The translations under genes were made by a program, and so were the position numbers. Shown here piece by piece: positions 7,453 to 9,298 of a stretch of 9,298 bases of DNA. Below the pieces are notes generated by a model. That model searched no databases and was not told the DNA's origin. It saw nothing but the letters and a program-made list of their open reading frames with translations. Within the stretch, counting starts at the first letter, position 1. The number at the start of each line of letters is the position of its first letter. The stretch is taken from assembly GCA_944385195.1 (NCBI GenBank), contig CALWWH010000200.1, positions 1 to 9,298 of the forward strand, given 5' to 3'. Source of the DNA: an uncultured Oscillospiraceae bacterium. GTDB taxonomy: Bacteria; Bacillota; Clostridia; Oscillospirales; Oscillospiraceae.

Positions 7453-8298
7453 TTATTTTAGACCCAGAATTTGGCGGGCCTCGTCGGGCGTGGCAACTTC
7501 CAGGCCAAACTCCTCAATGACGCGGCGGGCACGTGCGACAAATTGCATGTTGCTTTCGGCCAGTTGATGGTAAGCGTACTCGACGTTATCCTCCATGCCC
7601 ACGCGCAGATGGCCGCCCAGGGCGACTGTGGCGTACATGATGGGCATGGAGCTGGCGCCGACGCCAAAGGCGCTCCAGGTAGAGCCGGGGGCGACCTCGT
7701 CCATGGTCTCCTTCATGAAGACCAGATTCTTGACGGTGCCGGCGATGCCGTTGGCGACGCCCATGCACAGCTGGAAGTGGACAGGCGCCTTCAAGACGCC
7801 CTTTTTGAGGAAGTACTTGGCGTTGTAGATCATGCCGGGGTCAAAGACCTCAACCTCCGGCTTCACACCCAGTTCCTGCATCAGCAGACCGGACTTGGTC
7901 AGGAAGGAAGGGCTGTTTTCAAAGATGCTCGAGTGGCTCCAGTTCATGGTGCCGCAGTCAAAGGTGGCCAGCTCAGGTTTGAGCTCTTGCATAGGCAGCA
8001 GACGAGTTTCCTCAGTGGCGTTCAGGTCGCCGGAGGTGGTGGTGTTGATGATGATATCGCAGTCCTCATGGGCGCGGATCAGCTTAATGGTCTCACGGAA
8101 CTTCTCAATGTCCATGGTGCCGTTGCCGTCATCGTCACGCATGTGCAGGTGGCAAATGGAGGCGCCCAGCTTCCAGCACTGGTAGACGTCTTCAGCAATT
8201 TCAGCGGGGGTCAGGGGGACATTGGGGTTGTTTTCCTTCTTGGGCCAAGCGCCGGTGGTGGCGATGGTAATGATTCTCTTGTTCTTCAGGTCAGCCAT
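7453..8298 (-). CDS. BKACE-family beta-keto acid cleavage enzyme, possible triacetate acetoacetate-lyase
   Basis: Zn-dependent TIM-barrel enzyme of the DUF849/BKACE family, related to 3-keto-5-aminohexanoate cleavage enzyme (Kce). These enzymes condense a beta-keto acid with acetyl-CoA to give acetoacetate and a new acyl-CoA. At 281 residues it is full length. Seen: the metal motif HLHMRD (H50, H52) and GGHLRVGMED with R232, E236 and D237, matching Kce His46, His48, Arg226, Glu230 and Asp231; PEVEVFDPGM (147-156); and the C-terminal AESNMQFVARA segment. Kce Ser82 aligns with T87. Kce Glu14, in the motif ITGAE, is replaced by W17 (TTGAW), so an amino-bearing substrate is unlikely. The ATG at 8298 is preceded by AAAGGGG (8309-8315). 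Flanked by a ring-opening-type hydrolase and an acetoacetate-CoA ligase, the best guess is cleavage of triacetate (3,5-dioxohexanoate) to acetoacetyl-CoA and acetoacetate. The family is certain; the substrate is inferred. Confidence 0.88.
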   Translation of the reverse strand: MADLKNKRIITIATTGAWPKKENNPNVPLTPAEIAEDVYQCWKLGASICHLHMRDDDGNGTMDIEKFRETIKLIRAHEDCDIIINTTTSGDLNATEETRLLPMQELKPELATFDCGTMNWSHSSIFENSPSFLTKSGLLMQELGVKPEVEVFDPGMIYNAKYFLKKGVLKAPVHFQLCMGVANGIAGTVKNLVFMKETMDEVAPGSTWSAFGVGASSMPIMYATVALGGHLRVGMEDNVEYAYHQLAESNMQFVARARRVIEEFGLEVATPDEARQILGLK

Positions 8299-8333
8299 GG
8301 TGAATAGACCCCTTTCGTAAAAAATACAGACAA

Positions 8334-8357
8334 ACAGGGGAGGCGAAGCTCCCCTGT
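8334..8357 (-). terminator. Intercistronic hairpin, likely attenuator or processing site
   Basis: A 9-bp perfect stem, ACAGGGGAG paired with CTCCCCTGT around a 6-nt loop, lies in the 75-nt gap between the cyclase-family gene and the BKACE gene. On the minus strand it is followed by a T-rich but interrupted run (TTTGTCTGTATTTTTT). That is weaker than the other two terminators in the window. No promoter is seen between it and the BKACE gene, so it probably permits partial readthrough or protects the upstream transcript end, rather than separating two units. Confidence 0.55.
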
Positions 8358-8373
8358 ATGCTGATAAAAAACC

Positions 8374-9298
8374 TTACTTGTTGCAGCATTTGTTGCGGCT
8401 GAACAGTTTCTGCATATATTCCAGACCGCTGCCGCCGTTGCCGGACTCTTCTTCGTAGCCGGTGCCGCCGTACTTGTAGGTTCTGGTGGGGACGCCGGGA
8501 ACCAAATCGTCCTCGTCAACCTCGGCCACACAGCGGGCCATGGAACCGTCGCCCATGTACCAGCGCAGGGGGAAGCAGTTGAAGCGGAACCACTTGCCGG
8601 GCTGAATCTGATCCAGATCGCCGCCCAAGTTCTCGACGCCGACAATGCCGTGGCCCAGCATGGTCTTATGGCAGGGCTCCCAAGTGCCCCAGCAGCCGAC
8701 ATTCTCGAGCTCACCGAACTTCTCCATGTAGGCTTCTTCACCGTGCAGACGAATGTACTCGAACTTGTCAAACTCCGCGTATGCTTCCTCGCCGAACAGC
8801 ATCTTATACTCCTCGGTGATGGGGTTGCCGGTAGCGCCCAGCAGGTTCATGCGGGTCATGCCGTTGTTGCCCATAGCGGTGTGCAGGGGATGATCCAGCG
8901 CCTGAGAGTCCATAGCGACGCACTTGAGGCCGTGCTTGACGAACCACTTGCCAGCCTCGACGCCGGTGCCGGCGGCATAGTGATAATACGCCTTAGAGTC
9001 GTCAAACAGGCGGTGCATACCGGTGTTCAGGCACAGCACCTTGCCCTTCAGATCGGCGGGATTGACGCCGTACTTCTGGCAGGCGGCATCCAGATGCTTG
9101 TCGGTGATCAGGCCCCAGGGCTCGATGTCGATGTACAGAACAACCGCCTCGCCGGTGTAGGCGTCGACAGGCATCTCGTGGGTGTAGCGGGCGCGGCGGC
9201 CGTCGAACTCATACTCCATGACGTGGCGGGGTGCGTCACAGTGCGTGCCGGTGTGCATGGTGCAGGTGATCTTCTGGGTCAGAACGCCGCCCTTGGCC
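8374..9298 (-). CDS. Cyclase-family (PF04199) metal hydrolase, possible dihydrophloroglucinol cyclohydrolase; N-terminus cut by window edge
   Basis: Metal-dependent hydrolase of the kynurenine formamidase/cyclase family, which hydrolyses amide, ester or activated ring C-C bonds. The frame is open through the right edge (307 codons in view); the ATG at 9258 is internal, since it falls just before the metal motif that normally lies some 50 residues in. Numbering from that Met, HTGTHCDAPRH gives H2, H6, D8 and H12, and later H197 and E209 (GVENL). This reproduces KynB His50, His54, Asp56, His60, His160 and Glu172, with the H-to-E distance of 12 identical. Compared with KynB there are about 85 extra residues between the two halves of the site, plus a Gly/Glu-rich tail ending NKCCNK, so this is not a plain formamidase. 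It is the first gene seen of an operon with BKACE and acetoacetate-CoA ligase genes, which suggests opening of a cyclic 1,3-diketone such as dihydrophloroglucinol. Family firm, substrate inferred. Confidence 0.82.
   Translation of the reverse strand, partial: AKGGVLTQKITCTMHTGTHCDAPRHVMEYEFDGRRARYTHEMPVDAYTGEAVVLYIDIEPWGLITDKHLDAACQKYGVNPADLKGKVLCLNTGMHRLFDDSKAYYHYAAGTGVEAGKWFVKHGLKCVAMDSQALDHPLHTAMGNNGMTRMNLLGATGNPITEEYKMLFGEEAYAEFDKFEYIRLHGEEAYMEKFGELENVGCWGTWEPCHKTMLGHGIVGVENLGGDLDQIQPGKWFRFNCFPLRWYMGDGSMARCVAEVDEDDLVPGVPTRTYKYGGTGYEEESGNGGSGLEYMQKLFSRNKCCNK

Noticed and set aside
7453..8298. Assignment of the BKACE gene as Kce of lysine fermentation
   Set aside because: No lysine aminomutase, 3,5-diaminohexanoate dehydrogenase or ammonia-lyase gene is adjacent, and the Glu14 position is Trp. 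Kce remains possible but less likely than a neutral-substrate enzyme.
7471..8307. Plus-strand open frame of 278 codons covering almost the entire BKACE gene
   Set aside because: It is an antisense shadow: the product is Gly/His/Val-rich with no family match, while the minus strand encodes a complete BKACE protein with its zinc site.
8374..9258. Treating the ATG at 9258 as the true start of the cyclase-family gene
   Set aside because: The frame stays open to the window edge, no ribosome binding site precedes this ATG, and the family metal motif would fall at residue 2 when it normally lies about 50 residues in.

Overview
The window reads as chromosomal DNA from an anaerobic, gut-type member of the Bacillota (class Clostridia, plausibly Oscillospiraceae such as the Flavonifractor/Intestinimonas group). 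The reasons are moderate-to-high GC coding sequence with AT-rich intergenic gaps, strong GGAGG-type ribosome binding sites, consensus TATAAT -10 boxes, a lipoteichoic-acid-synthase-like enzyme and several rho-independent terminators. The taxonomic placement is inference from style and gene content only. No tRNA, rRNA, CRISPR array, insertion sequence or phage gene was seen.

Layout, left to right. (1) 1-1990, minus strand: a large aconitase-superfamily hydratase whose C-terminus runs off the left edge. (2) 1991-2165: a divergent intergenic region with one promoter facing each way. (3) 2166-3569, plus strand: a MATE-family multidrug/cation efflux transporter. (4) 3574-3613: a perfect palindromic bidirectional terminator. 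(5) 3610-5340, minus strand: an LtaS-like membrane phosphoglycerol transferase with its own promoter. (6) 5439-5466: the terminator that closes the next operon. (7) 5473-9298, minus strand: a three-gene operon transcribed right to left. It encodes a PF04199 cyclase-family metal hydrolase (5' end off the right edge), a BKACE-family beta-keto acid cleavage enzyme and an acetoacetate-CoA ligase.

The operon is the main point of interest. A cyclase-fold hydrolase that could open a cyclic diketone, a BKACE enzyme that splits a beta-keto acid with acetyl-CoA and releases acetoacetate, and a ligase that activates acetoacetate form a coherent route. It matches the lower part of anaerobic phloroglucinol degradation: dihydrophloroglucinol cyclohydrolase, then 3-hydroxy-5-oxohexanoate dehydrogenase, then triacetate acetoacetate-lyase. 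That pathway has been described in Clostridium scatologenes and proposed for gut anaerobes. The phloroglucinol reductase and the dehydrogenase would have to lie outside the window, to the right or elsewhere. The BKACE protein has Trp where the lysine-fermentation enzyme Kce has its amine-site Glu14, which argues against an aminated substrate and fits a neutral one such as triacetate. The pathway assignment is inference; the three enzyme families are read directly from motifs.

The other genes (hydratase, MATE pump, LtaS-like enzyme) look like separate transcription units with no evident link to the operon.
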